From a virus, in the IMG/VR virus record IMGVR_UViG_3300020469_000115, positions 1 through 36,649 of that record: DNA of 36,649 bases; one strand, 5' to 3'. Position 1 is the first letter of the stretch. Every line of letters begins with the position of its first letter. The position numbers and the translations under genes are program-made. Under the pieces are notes generated by a model. The model made no database searches. It was not told the origin of the DNA and was given only the letters and a program-made list of their open reading frames with translations. This document shows positions 17,346-24,687 of the stretch, piece after piece.

Positions 17346-17349
17346 ATTT

Positions 17350-17604
17350 TTATGAGCTAATCAACTTATCAATTTTTGCTTCTAATCTATCAAACCTATC
17401 CAACATTCTTTCCATGTCTTCGTTTAAGTCTTTTTTAGAAACATAGTCTTTAGCTATCTCCTCTCTTGTTTTGTTAATTAAAATATCAATTCTTTTGGTT
17501 TCGTTAGCATTTTGTCTAATCGCATAAATAATTGGCGCATAAACTAAAGTTAGTATAGCGTTCCAAATAATATACATAGATACTTCCATATTTAATAGCT
17601 CCAT
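17350..17604 (-). CDS. Membrane-anchored coiled-coil protein, possible Rz-type spanin
   Basis: An 84-residue protein. A hydrophobic segment at about 8-27 (MYIIWNAILTLVYAPIIYAI) would anchor it in the inner membrane. The rest is a charged coiled coil (EDMERMLDRFDRLEAKIDKL). This single-anchor layout fits an inner-membrane spanin subunit; no outer-membrane lipoprotein partner is evident. It overlaps the endolysin gene by 13 bases. Internal ATGs give alternative starts at codons 6 and 10. Confidence 0.5.
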   Translation of the reverse strand: MELLNMEVSMYIIWNAILTLVYAPIIYAIRQNANETKRIDILINKTREEIAKDYVSKKDLNEDMERMLDRFDRLEAKIDKLISS

Positions 17605-17969
17605 ACATGCGGTCTAGGTCTATCATTTTCTGGCTCTGATATATCTAAGTGTATAAATCTGCTATTGCCTTTTTGATTTACACCTATGCCAGTAAAACCG
17701 AATTTAGCAGCATTAGCTAAAATTATATATGCTTGTTCGCCTCTGCACAAAATATCTACAGCCAAACCAGAAGCATGCACTCCAGATTTAGCTTTTTTTG
17801 CTTCTATAGGGTGTTCTAAACATCTATATCCAGAAGTAATTACAAAAGGAAAGCCTAAATATGTTCTAAACTCCTGCAATTTATCCAGTAAATTAGGCGA
17901 AATACCCTCTTTTCCGCAATGCTGGCAAGCAAATTCTTCTGGTTTAAAGTTTGAGTAGTTCCATTCCAT
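17592..17969 (-). CDS. Endolysin, M15-type D,D-carboxypeptidase/endopeptidase
   Basis: A 125-residue protein matching the compact Peptidase_M15_3 form. It has SGYRCLEHP at about 46-54, zinc ligands H65 and D72 in HASGLAVD, and the third ligand H107 in RFIHLDI. It would cut peptide cross-links of peptidoglycan. Two N-terminal Cys (CQHCGK) are additional. There is no signal peptide, so release depends on the holin encoded 166 bases upstream at 18135. The gene overlaps both neighbours. Confidence 0.85.
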   Translation of the reverse strand: MEWNYSNFKPEEFACQHCGKEGISPNLLDKLQEFRTYLGFPFVITSGYRCLEHPIEAKKAKSGVHASGLAVDILCRGEQAYIILANAAKFGFTGIGVNQKGNSRFIHLDISEPENDRPRPHVWSY

Positions 17970-18138
17970 AATGACTATCTATACTTTCTACATATTCGCC
18001 AACAATTTTTAAATCTGTATTCATTTCAAAAGCAAGCTCTTTGGCTTCTTCTGGGCTGTCAGCTGTAATCAAAGGACCGTCAAAAGTTAAAACTTTTTTT
18101 TCGCTAGTAACTACATCTATTTCTGTTAAATACATCAT
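17944..18138 (-). CDS. 64-residue hypothetical protein in the lysis cluster
   Basis: A small acidic protein (MMYLTEIDVVTSEKKVLTFD), with beta-beta-alpha alternation and no membrane segment. It overlaps the holin gene stop (TGA at 18135-18137) and the endolysin start. Two ATGs in a row start it. The function is unknown; it could be a lysis-timing accessory because of its place. Confidence 0.55.
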   Translation of the reverse strand: MMYLTEIDVVTSEKKVLTFDGPLITADSPEEAKELAFEMNTDLKIVGEYVESIDSHYGMELLKL

Positions 18139-18557
18139 GGCTTGTAAGAGTCTTTAATATTTTCTTCTCGCATATTATTTCTTGCGACACCTTTGTATTT
18201 TTCAAAACTTCGCATACCACCAAGACCTAGCATTGATAATGTCAAAGTCATAAGACCTTCAGTATCAATCTCAGGTGGCACAATATCAATAGTAAATGTC
18301 CACACCACCCAATTAAGTATCGGTGCTAAGAAATATGCCCACATCAAGCCCAAACAAGCCACCCACATGATTGCTGGGCGAGCTCCCGCTACAAAAACAG
18401 AAGCGTGTTTTGCTTGTTCTAAATTTATTTCATTTTGCGACTTCTGTAAGTCAATCATCTGGCTTTTTATAGAAGCTTCCAACTCCATTCTTTTAGTTTT
18501 GTCTGGAATAGCCTTGCCAATTAAATCGCTTATAGGTTTAAAAAATTTATCAATCAT
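18135..18557 (-). CDS. Holin, three-transmembrane family
   Basis: A 140-residue protein. An amphipathic N-terminus with a coiled-coil stretch (LQKSQNEINLEQAKHASVFV) leads to GARPAIMWVACLGLMWAYFL, the signature of the Holin_3TMs family. Membrane segments lie near residues 58-78, 80-95 and 100-115. It would form the inner-membrane hole that lets the M15 endolysin out. It overlaps the gene on each side by a few bases. Confidence 0.75.
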   Translation of the reverse strand: MIDKFFKPISDLIGKAIPDKTKRMELEASIKSQMIDLQKSQNEINLEQAKHASVFVAGARPAIMWVACLGLMWAYFLAPILNWVVWTFTIDIVPPEIDTEGLMTLTLSMLGLGGMRSFEKYKGVARNNMREENIKDSYKP

Positions 18558-18912
18558 CTTTTTTTCCTTCTAATATGTTTTGCAGCCTTATTGCTTTTTC
18601 ATGCGCTGTATCAGCATGCAAGTTTTTATCAACTACCTTTTCTAATTTTAAACTTTCTATTTTATTATTGCTAATATAACGCCAACGATAGCCGCTGCTA
18701 CCATAAACGCCAAAAGTAGTTTGAGAAACGCCAATTTTTATTATCATGGCTTCCTCACTGTCTAATAAAACTTTATCGCCTTCTTTGAATTGAGAATTAA
18801 GTTTAAATTTTAGTCCTTTTATGAAAGAAGCAGAATAATCTTTAAGCATTAATCCGCCAAGAATACTAAAAAGAAAAAATGACAGTTCTAAATAATATTC
18901 TTCAAAAGACAT
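18550..18912 (-). CDS. Membrane protein with an MscS-like beta domain
   Basis: A 120-residue protein. One hydrophobic segment lies at about 8-23 (LELSFFLFSILGGLML). Residues 42-88 match the beta domain of MscS channels: FKEGDKVLL, then a strand pair ending IIKIGVSQTTF, then YISNNKIESL in place of the usual IPN. The channel-lining helices are otherwise missing. It overlaps the holin gene start by 8 bases. It may tune lysis or act on membrane tension; this is inference. Confidence 0.5.
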   Translation of the reverse strand: MSFEEYYLELSFFLFSILGGLMLKDYSASFIKGLKFKLNSQFKEGDKVLLDSEEAMIIKIGVSQTTFGVYGSSGYRWRYISNNKIESLKLEKVVDKNLHADTAHEKAIRLQNILEGKKDD

Positions 18913-18918
18913 AGCAAT

Positions 18919-18996
18919 TTATTTCTTTTTCTTTTTGTTATTCTTTTTTTTAGGTCTGCCAACTCTTGACCCATAAGTTCCTTTACCTCTTGGCAT
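18919..18996 (-). CDS. 25-residue Lys/Arg-rich peptide
   Basis: The start MPRGKGTYGSRVGRP is followed by a run of Lys and Asn to the TAA at 18919-18921. A GAGG ribosome site sits six bases before the ATG at 18994-18996. Very similar short basic peptides occur beside the portal in many aquatic phages. It may bind DNA or RNA. Confidence 0.65.
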   Translation of the reverse strand: MPRGKGTYGSRVGRPKKKNNKKKKK

Positions 18997-19003
18997 ATTT
19001 ACC

Positions 19004-19156
19004 TCACTTTTTTTTAGCCGTTTTGGCTGCTCTTTTAAATTGTTTTGCAGTTGGCGCTCCTTTGCTACCAACTTTACGCATTTTTTCTTTACTGCCAGCC
19101 TTTATTCTTTTGCGTTTTGCGTGAATATTAGCGTACAGACCTCTTTTCTTTGGCAT
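19004..19156 (-). CDS. 50-residue basic peptide (MPKKRGLYANIHAKR type)
   Basis: A strong ribosome site (AGGAGGT) precedes the ATG at 19154-19156. The protein starts MPKKRGLYANIHAKRKRIKA, continues with a GSKEKMRKVGSKGAPTAKQF segment and ends in Lys. The pattern is a recurring phage peptide found near portal genes in AT-rich and cyanobacterial phages. About half of its residues are Lys, Arg or Ala. A nucleic-acid-binding or packaging role is likely but untested. Confidence 0.75.
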   Translation of the reverse strand: MPKKRGLYANIHAKRKRIKAGSKEKMRKVGSKGAPTAKQFKRAAKTAKKK

Positions 19157-19165
19157 GATTACCTC

Positions 19166-19441
19166 CTACCACTTAGTTTTATTAGCCCAATAAGCTGCTG
19201 ACATTTTACCTTTGCTAATATTCTTAGCATGACGAGCTTTAAAAGACTTTCGTCTGGCTTTATCTTTAGCTGATTTTGGATTTTTGCCAGCTCCGCTTAC
19301 GCCTTGCTGACCAAATCTTATAGTTTTAACTTTACCACCTTCTTTAGCAACTACAACATGAGATTTTTTTGGGTGGCTAGGAGTTCTTTTGGGTTTGTTA
19401 AATCCAGAAACGCCTGCTCTTTTTAATCTTGAGTCTTTCAT
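19166..19441 (-). CDS. 91-residue basic protein (DUF6321-like)
   Basis: A Lys/Ser/Gly-rich protein starting MKDSRLKRAGVSGFNKPKRT. It has the conserved-looking stretch TIRFGQQGVSGAG and then KSFKARHAKNISKGKMSAAY, ending WANKTKW. The combination RFGQQGVSGAG plus FKARH is seen in small phage proteins of the DUF6321 type. It forms, with the two shorter basic peptides, a trio between portal and lysis genes. Confidence 0.7.
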   Translation of the reverse strand: MKDSRLKRAGVSGFNKPKRTPSHPKKSHVVVAKEGGKVKTIRFGQQGVSGAGKNPKSAKDKARRKSFKARHAKNISKGKMSAAYWANKTKW

Positions 19442-19443
19442 AG

Positions 19444-19629
19444 TTAATGTATCGAGTCTTCTTTTATTAAAACAAATTCAGTGTCTTGTGTAATTCTGTC
19501 TTTAAAAACTACACGCATTAAATTTTCTGCTTGCTCTTTATTTCTGGCTCTAATATCAGTGCCAATAAGTAAGTAATCTCCAGCTATAGCTTCAATATGA
19601 AATTTTTTAACTGGTAAGTTCTTGCTCAT
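19444..19629 (-). CDS. 61-residue hypothetical protein after the portal
   Basis: A small alpha/beta protein (MSKNLPVKKFHIEAIAGDYL). It overlaps the portal gene end by 23 bases and stops two bases before the basic protein gene. I recognise no family. Co-translation with portal suggests a structural or assembly helper. Confidence 0.6.
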   Translation of the reverse strand: MSKNLPVKKFHIEAIAGDYLLIGTDIRARNKEQAENLMRVVFKDRITQDTEFVLIKEDSIH

Positions 19630-21733
19630 TGAAAAGACCTGCAGCTTGTACCTTTTGCTCTGACCTCATAGCTTCTTTATCTCGTTCCATAAGAGCGTTT
19701 ATTTCAGCAATATTAACTTGAGCGCCATATTTAGCTTTTAACTCTGCAGCCTTTAATCTAATTTCGGCTTCAGACTTATCTCTTTCTAAATCATCTTCCA
19801 TAATTATTTTCATTCTATCTGTTTCAGCATCAACAACAGCTTTTTGAGCTGATACTTGAGTTTTTTGTATTTCTGCCTGCGCTAATAACTCTGCTGGGTC
19901 TGATTTTGCAGGTTTAGGCGGCATTGGAGCGACTTTAGTATTAATAAAAGTTGTCGCATCTTTAAATCCAGCCAGCTCAACCATTCTTGCAATAGTGTTA
20001 GAGTATTGCTGCAAATCAACTAAAGGGTTTTGCGGTCCTAGTTGTTGCAATATTTGCTCTTGTTTTGTTGCCAACAAAGTCAAAACTTTTAATTTTTCAT
20101 CATCACTGCTTTTAGAAATAGCAACATTAACAACCACATCTTTATCTGCGTCCCAATATCTTGGGTCAACTGGAATAAATTGATTGTTTAGCCTAAAAAT
20201 ATCTTCTGCGTCTTGATGTTTGCAAACTAAGCCGTTAACTAATCTAAATAAAGGCTTCATTCCAGACTCAGCAAAATGTCTGCATATTAGTTCTAGCCTG
20301 CCTTGAGATGCAGACATAGTAGCTGATACAGCAGTTTTCGTGGTACTTTGCAAAGCTTCTGCATTTAAGCCAGCGCTTGCTTTAGAAACTCCAGTTCTGT
20401 TTTCTTTTGCAGAGTCTAAATAATTTAATACTGGAAAAGCTTCTTTGCCAACAAAAGGCGTGTTAAAAGATTGCACAGCTCCAGCCTGCCTCATTCTAAT
20501 TGGCTGACCTATGTCAGTGTTTAGCACATCATCAATGTTAACCTGACCTTCTACAACACCAAATCTAGGGAAAATAGAATGTCCTAAAGAGTCTAAAGTA
20601 TCACGCATAATTTGCGACTTAGCAGCTTGAATAGGTTTTAAATAATCTGTTGGACAGCTGCCTATTGAAGTGTGCGGCTCTGGGTCTGGACAAAACATAA
20701 CTATTGGCAGCTCGTCCCACTGCTCAACATTAATAATATTTAAGCCTTCGCCAATAGTACAAACTTTTATAAGCTCGTCTATTCCGTCTTCGTCTAAATC
20801 ATAATTTAAGTAATGTTCTATATACAAAACATCATTACCTTTAACATCTTGTCTGTCTGGACCGTCTAAATTGTCATAAGGATTTCTAGCTTGTCTTTCT
20901 TCGTGAGTGTCAACATAGTTTCCAGACCCAGCGTGCATTTCTATTTCTTCTTTGTCATAACCCATTGCTACTAAATCAGAAACAGTTTTGACAGTTCTAT
21001 GACCAACATAAGGGCTTTCTTCTAAACTTCTTGCGTATCTGGAAATTAAAACTTCTTCTGGCGGAATAGACTCAATGCAAACTTGGCTTTTAGATTTTAC
21101 TCGTCTAATTTTTAAATCATAACTAACTGGTTTTTCTTGAGTTATTTCTTCTTGGGTTTCTTGGCTAATTACCGTAAAAGACTCCATGTTTATTTTTTCG
21201 GAAATAATCTCTACATCTTTATCCATTACCAAAGCCATATATGCTTCATAACTTAAATCAGAATATTCATGCGTACTAGCTGTTAGACTTTCGTCCCAGA
21301 AAGCTTTTACAAAACCACTTTTTCTAATCAGCGCATCTTTAAAAACATCATATATAACTTTAAAGCCGTTATTTTTTTGCGTGATTATGTGATTTATATA
21401 ATCTGTTTGTTGTTCTGCAAGAGGTATGTCTTCTTGGTTTTGAGGCATAAACTCAACCACTTTTTTACTACCAAAAAAAGTTCTCATAATAGAAGGCAGT
21501 AAAAACAAAACGCTATCTCTAACATCTGTTGAAATATATTGTGATTGCAATTCACTGGTATTGTCTGGCTCATTGCCTAAATAATAATCAGTTGATTCTG
21601 CTCTTTCTTCGCCTATTTGATTAATAAAGTCTTGAGCATCATCTACTTCTGCTTTTAAACAACTTTTTAATTTTTCTTCGTCATAAGAGCTGTCTTCAGA
21701 CTCTTGCAATTCTTCATTATCTTTGTATTCCAT
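19607..21733 (-). CDS. Portal protein (P22-like)
   Basis: A 708-residue protein. The N-terminal region (DYYLGNEPDNTSELQSQYIS, TDVRDSVLFLLPSIMRTFFG) and the mid region (IESIPPEEVLISRYARSLEE, then FCPDPEPHTSIGSCPTDYLK) match P22-type portals. The C-terminal ~100 residues are a long charged helix (QAEIQKTQVSAQKAVVDAET), as in the barrel of that family. It would form the dodecameric DNA gate. It is four bases from the large terminase gene, its packaging partner. Confidence 0.85.
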   Translation of the reverse strand: MEYKDNEELQESEDSSYDEEKLKSCLKAEVDDAQDFINQIGEERAESTDYYLGNEPDNTSELQSQYISTDVRDSVLFLLPSIMRTFFGSKKVVEFMPQNQEDIPLAEQQTDYINHIITQKNNGFKVIYDVFKDALIRKSGFVKAFWDESLTASTHEYSDLSYEAYMALVMDKDVEIISEKINMESFTVISQETQEEITQEKPVSYDLKIRRVKSKSQVCIESIPPEEVLISRYARSLEESPYVGHRTVKTVSDLVAMGYDKEEIEMHAGSGNYVDTHEERQARNPYDNLDGPDRQDVKGNDVLYIEHYLNYDLDEDGIDELIKVCTIGEGLNIINVEQWDELPIVMFCPDPEPHTSIGSCPTDYLKPIQAAKSQIMRDTLDSLGHSIFPRFGVVEGQVNIDDVLNTDIGQPIRMRQAGAVQSFNTPFVGKEAFPVLNYLDSAKENRTGVSKASAGLNAEALQSTTKTAVSATMSASQGRLELICRHFAESGMKPLFRLVNGLVCKHQDAEDIFRLNNQFIPVDPRYWDADKDVVVNVAISKSSDDEKLKVLTLLATKQEQILQQLGPQNPLVDLQQYSNTIARMVELAGFKDATTFINTKVAPMPPKPAKSDPAELLAQAEIQKTQVSAQKAVVDAETDRMKIIMEDDLERDKSEAEIRLKAAELKAKYGAQVNIAEINALMERDKEAMRSEQKVQAAGLFNEQELTS

Positions 21734-21737
21734 AGAA

Positions 21738-23270
21738 TTAGCCTACTCTGTAAATTTTTGATTTTAACGGTTTTTTGAAATTATACCCTAGAAAGCTATT
21801 ACTGCCACTAAAGGAAGCAGCTGTAGCGGCAAAAGTAAGAGCTAAAGCATCTGCTTTGTCTGGAGATTTAATACCTCTTTTTTTCATTTCTTCTTTGCTT
21901 TCTAGTTTTACTTTTCCAGAAGAAGTGTATTTATAAATTGGAGATACTAACTCTTGAATTAATTCATTGTCATTAGGCAATGAACAAGCTCTTTGTCCTA
22001 ACCATTCTTTAATTTGAAACCAAAGCTCAGCACGCAAGTTTAAATAATTTTTTTTAGACGAAGGAGCTTCTGAAACATTAACGCCTCTAACTGGCAAATT
22101 TTGTTCTGCTAATCTGTCAACAACTCCAGACCCTAGTCCAATAACATCTACTAATATTTCTTGAGGCTTATCTATAGCCAAACTATCATCATATAAATTT
22201 TTAATAACTCCGCAAAGCTGCATTAAATCCATTGAGTTAAAAGTTTTTATTTCTAAAACTGTATTACCTTGCCTAACACATAAGGCAGAATTATCGCCAC
22301 CATAACGAGCAACATCTAAACCCCAAACGATAGGCTCTCCAGCAGTTATTGATACATCTCTTTCAACAGCAGCTCTAGCAAGCTCCATAGAAATAACAGT
22401 ATCATCATCTGAGCTTGGAAATTGACCTAAAACTTCTACTTTAGCTACTGTTGAGTCTTCGCCATATTGTTCAAGCATAGTTTTAAAAAGCTTTTGGTCT
22501 GTTCCTTCTACATCTCTACTGTCTATTTGTGTGTTTTTCCAATAAGAGCTACTGCCGTGAAAAGAGTCGTAAAACGGTCCAGTATTTCTTCTAGGGTTAG
22601 AAAAAGCAAACCAGTATCTATCGCTAGTTGGCTCAGTAAAAAACCCTTCACTAACAGAGTATATAGGCGCTGGAATACCTGAAGCTTCGTCCATTATTAA
22701 CATAGTTCCTGCAAAAGAGTGCAAACCAGCAAATGCGTCTGGATTTTCTTCACTCCAGAGCTGAGCTTGTGCGTAATAATATCCAGTATCTACTTTTAAA
22801 TCTTTTTGTAACGCTTCTTCAAACCATTGCGCTGGTCTAATTGTTGTAGCAGTTTTTTGCCACCAGTGAGAATTTATAGACAAAGTAAGCCATTTAGACA
22901 GCTCAGCCCAAGTTCTGCTTCTTAATTGTTGCTCAGTGTTAGCGGTTACTATCACTGTTGACCCAAGTCTTGTTGATAAAAACCAAAGTATAAGCCAAGC
23001 AACTAAAGCAGATTTACCTATTCCACGACCACTAGCCACAGCCATACGGTACATTTCTGGCAAAGATATTCTTTGATTTCTTGCAATATGAACAGCAATA
23101 TTTTTTAAAATTTTTTCTTGCCACTTTCTTGGACCAGTAAAATCTTCAAGGGGGGTATCTTTCATTCCCCAAGAAAAAGCAAATTTTACGAAATTATAAG
23201 GATTGTCTTTAACTTGAGCTGACCATAGTTCGGTCATTAGTTGTTTTTCTTCTTCTGGCTTGTATTTCAT
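21738..23270 (-). CDS. terL: Terminase large subunit
   Basis: A 510-residue protein. The ATPase domain has Walker A SGRGIGKS (80-87) and Walker B MLIMDEASGI with D194/E195. The nuclease domain has WGLDVARYGGDNSAL (D319, D326) and a final acidic site in SPDKADALALTFA. It packages DNA into the prohead through the portal. Unusually, no Shine-Dalgarno site precedes the ATG; the 25 bases upstream are nearly pure A/T. Upstream lies a palindrome-rich gap separating it from the small subunit. Confidence 0.92.
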   Translation of the reverse strand: MKYKPEEEKQLMTELWSAQVKDNPYNFVKFAFSWGMKDTPLEDFTGPRKWQEKILKNIAVHIARNQRISLPEMYRMAVASGRGIGKSALVAWLILWFLSTRLGSTVIVTANTEQQLRSRTWAELSKWLTLSINSHWWQKTATTIRPAQWFEEALQKDLKVDTGYYYAQAQLWSEENPDAFAGLHSFAGTMLIMDEASGIPAPIYSVSEGFFTEPTSDRYWFAFSNPRRNTGPFYDSFHGSSSYWKNTQIDSRDVEGTDQKLFKTMLEQYGEDSTVAKVEVLGQFPSSDDDTVISMELARAAVERDVSITAGEPIVWGLDVARYGGDNSALCVRQGNTVLEIKTFNSMDLMQLCGVIKNLYDDSLAIDKPQEILVDVIGLGSGVVDRLAEQNLPVRGVNVSEAPSSKKNYLNLRAELWFQIKEWLGQRACSLPNDNELIQELVSPIYKYTSSGKVKLESKEEMKKRGIKSPDKADALALTFAATAASFSGSNSFLGYNFKKPLKSKIYRVG

Positions 23271-23479
23271 AAAAATAAAAAAAATTAAAAAAATTTAGTT
23301 CATTAGTTCCCTGCTAAGCGGAGTACCGCTGCCCTCGAATGGGGGTCTAAAAAACAAGGTAAGTAAGCGCTTACTTACCAAATTCACAACAGCACGGAGA
23401 GGAGAAAAGATATATCCGTGCTGCTGCTTTTTGATGTTCAAACCTAGAGGAGAGAAAAGAAAAAGGTCATTATAGAACA
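23271..23479. other. Palindrome-rich gap between terminase genes
   Basis: This 209-bp stretch holds, in minus-strand order, a 9-bp inverted repeat (CAGCACGGA, arms at 23390-23398 and 23415-23423), a 22-bp perfect palindrome (23358-23379) and a short GC-rich hairpin AGCGG-AGTA-CCGCT at 23317-23330. A reading frame (23295-23483 minus) exists but has little support. The GC-rich clustered symmetry in an AT-rich genome suits a terminase recognition (pac/cos) site or an attenuator. Confidence 0.5.
23347..23379 (-). terminator. 22-bp perfect palindrome followed by a T-run (terminator or binding site)
   Basis: The arms GGTAAGTAAGC and GCTTACTTACC meet without a spacer at 23358-23379. On the minus strand the palindrome runs into TTGTTTTTT, so an RNA hairpin plus U-run would form a terminator after the small terminase gene. 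A perfect DNA palindrome could equally be a dimeric protein site. Confidence 0.45.
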
Positions 23480-23932
23480 TCATTTATTATTCAGTTTCTT
23501 TATAGGGAGCTGCTCATTGTTATCAATACCAGTAATATCAAGGCTTTCTCCTTCAATTATGTTTTGTGTCTGCATATTGTCTGCATTTAATCTTCCTTTT
23601 GCATCAGCCAAAACATCTCTTAAATTTAATTCTACTTTTAGGCTTTGGTCCTTATCAGCCCATTGTCCGTCTTCGCCTACATTTTTGAGGAAAAATTGCT
23701 GCGCTTGGACATTTCCATTTTTTGCACTATCGTAGAGCGAATTTCCAATTTCTACCAAACTTTCGGCTTTCCCAGCCTCAATAGCATTAGCAAAACTATC
23801 ACTATCTTTTTTGCGTCTTAATACTGTATGAGGACTAACCCCAAGCATTTTGCTTATTTGATTGAAGTTCAAGCCTCTTGAGGCGTAAAATTTTACAAGG
23901 TCAAGGTCAAACTCAATTTTCTTTCTAGCCAT
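23480..23932 (-). CDS. terS: Terminase small subunit
   Basis: A 150-residue protein. The N-terminal helix-turn-helix (GLNFNQISKMLGVSPHTVLR, about 19-38) is of the kind small terminases use to bind the packaging site. The middle (SLYDSAKNGNVQAQQFFLKN) is a repeated motif of this family, and the C-terminus is acidic and flexible for contact with the large subunit. It is the first gene of the leftward late operon, 209 bases before the large subunit. Confidence 0.85.
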   Translation of the reverse strand: MARKKIEFDLDLVKFYASRGLNFNQISKMLGVSPHTVLRRKKDSDSFANAIEAGKAESLVEIGNSLYDSAKNGNVQAQQFFLKNVGEDGQWADKDQSLKVELNLRDVLADAKGRLNADNMQTQNIIEGESLDITGIDNNEQLPIKKLNNK

Positions 23933-23979
23933 GTTAAAGGTCCTTATTTTGTCAATTTATAGTCATTTTAAGGCTTATT

Positions 23980-24007
23980 TTTGTATTTTGATAGTTAATT
24001 ATTGCAA
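23980..24007 (-). promoter_or_regulatory. Possible late promoter
   Basis: On the minus strand, TTGCAA (24002-24007) is followed after 16 bases by TACAAA (23980-23985), a weak -10. The -35 and spacing equal those of the integrase promoter. It would start the late operon about 40 bases before the small terminase ATG. A weak -10 fits a promoter needing an activator. Confidence 0.35.
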
Positions 24008-24036
24008 AATAAAAGGCAAAAAAAAGGTTAAAAAGT

Positions 24037-24065
24037 GCTTGCTTTTTATATAGGTATCCTATAAT
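24037..24065 (+). promoter_or_regulatory. Rightward early promoter with internal operator-like inverted repeat
   Basis: TATAAT lies at 24060-24065, with TTGCTT at 24039-24044 (15-base spacer) or TGCTTG at 24037-24042 (17). Between and overlapping the -10 is TATAGG-TAT-CCTATA (24049-24063), a 6-bp inverted repeat suited to a repressor dimer. The first ATG is about 30 bases downstream, behind AGAGGAGA. Confidence 0.55.
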
Positions 24066-24099
24066 ATAATAACCATAAACAACAAAAGAGGAGAAAAAT

Positions 24100-24435
24100 A
24101 TGAAACCAATTAAAGTAATAGCGCAGCAAATAGAAAGAAGAAGCGGAAGCGCAGTCTATGTTGAAGGCGAAGTCGAGATGATGCTGTACGGACCAGAAGG
24201 TAATCCTAAAGCTAATCTTGCTGAGCCTAATGGCGAAAACCACAAGCAGATTATTAATCTAATTAATAGAGAAGAACAAAGAAAGCATAATGGTCTTAAA
24301 GTAATTTGGGCGGAGCAAGGCTGGTTAAATAATGAAGAAGAAACGGAAGCAGTTATTGAAAACTACTCTCCTAACTACAAAAACAAATATTTACTTTACT
24401 TAAAAAATTGCAAAATCTTAGGAGAAGAAATTTAA
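24100..24435 (+). CDS. 111-residue hypothetical early protein
   Basis: The first gene of the rightward operon, with a strong ribosome site (AGAGGAGAAAAAT before ATG). The protein begins MKPIKVIAQQIERRSGSAVY and is charged, with mixed alpha/beta prediction and no membrane segment or Cys. I recognise no family. Its stop codon is five bases before the tRNA. Early expression suggests host takeover or immunity functions, but nothing in the sequence specifies one. Confidence 0.65.
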   Translation: MKPIKVIAQQIERRSGSAVYVEGEVEMMLYGPEGNPKANLAEPNGENHKQIINLINREEQRKHNGLKVIWAEQGWLNNEEETEAVIENYSPNYKNKYLLYLKNCKILGEEI

Positions 24436-24440
24436 CTATA

Positions 24441-24515
24441 GGTCTGTTGGTATAATGGCTATTACACCTCTCTGTCCAAGAGGAAATAGGAGTTCAATTC
24501 TCCTACAGACCGCCA
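24441..24515 (+). tRNA. tRNA-Asp(GTC), CCA encoded
   Basis: The full cloverleaf is present: a 7-bp acceptor stem (GGTCTGT with ACAGACC), a D arm GTA..TAC, a perfect 5-bp anticodon stem (CCTCT with AGAGG) with loop CTGTCCA giving anticodon GTC, a 4-base variable loop, and a 5-bp T stem (AGGAG with CTCCT) with loop TTCAATT. Discriminator G is at 24512 and CCA at 24513-24515. It is packed between two genes: five bases after one stop, and directly followed by the next ribosome site. It must therefore be cut out of the operon mRNA. Confidence 0.95.
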
Positions 24516-24528
24516 AAAGGAGAAAATT

Positions 24529-24687
24529 ATGAAAGCAGTTATAGCTAGGTGGAAAGACGAAGGATACATTTTAGTAGCCAAGTCAAACAATGAAATTTTA
24601 TTAAACAAGAAAAAACAACAAAACGAACATTTAAACTCCAAGATAGTTTCTTGGGAAGAATGGGAATTAATCCAAAGGTGTCAATAA
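24529..24687 (+). CDS. 52-residue hypothetical protein
   Basis: The ATG at 24529-24531 lies behind AAAAGGAGAAAATT, immediately after the tRNA 3' end. The protein starts MKAVIARWKDEGYILVAKSN and ends in a Trp/Glu helix (SWEEWELIQRCQ). Its TAA overlaps the next ATG (TAATG). I recognise no family. Confidence 0.6.
   Translation: MKAVIARWKDEGYILVAKSNNEILLNKKKQQNEHLNSKIVSWEEWELIQRCQ

Noticed and set aside
23295-23483. 62-codon minus-strand reading frame between the terminase genes (ends SRELMN)
   Set aside because: It runs through the palindromes, so its codons are forced by the symmetry. It has no good ribosome site and its composition differs from real genes here. It does start right at the small terminase stop, so a translated leader cannot be fully excluded.
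24441-24515. tRNA as the attP core
   Set aside because: It is a complete gene with its own place in an operon and is about 10 kb from the integrase. Usual attP sites hold only the 3' end of a tRNA, close to int. It is left as a side possibility.
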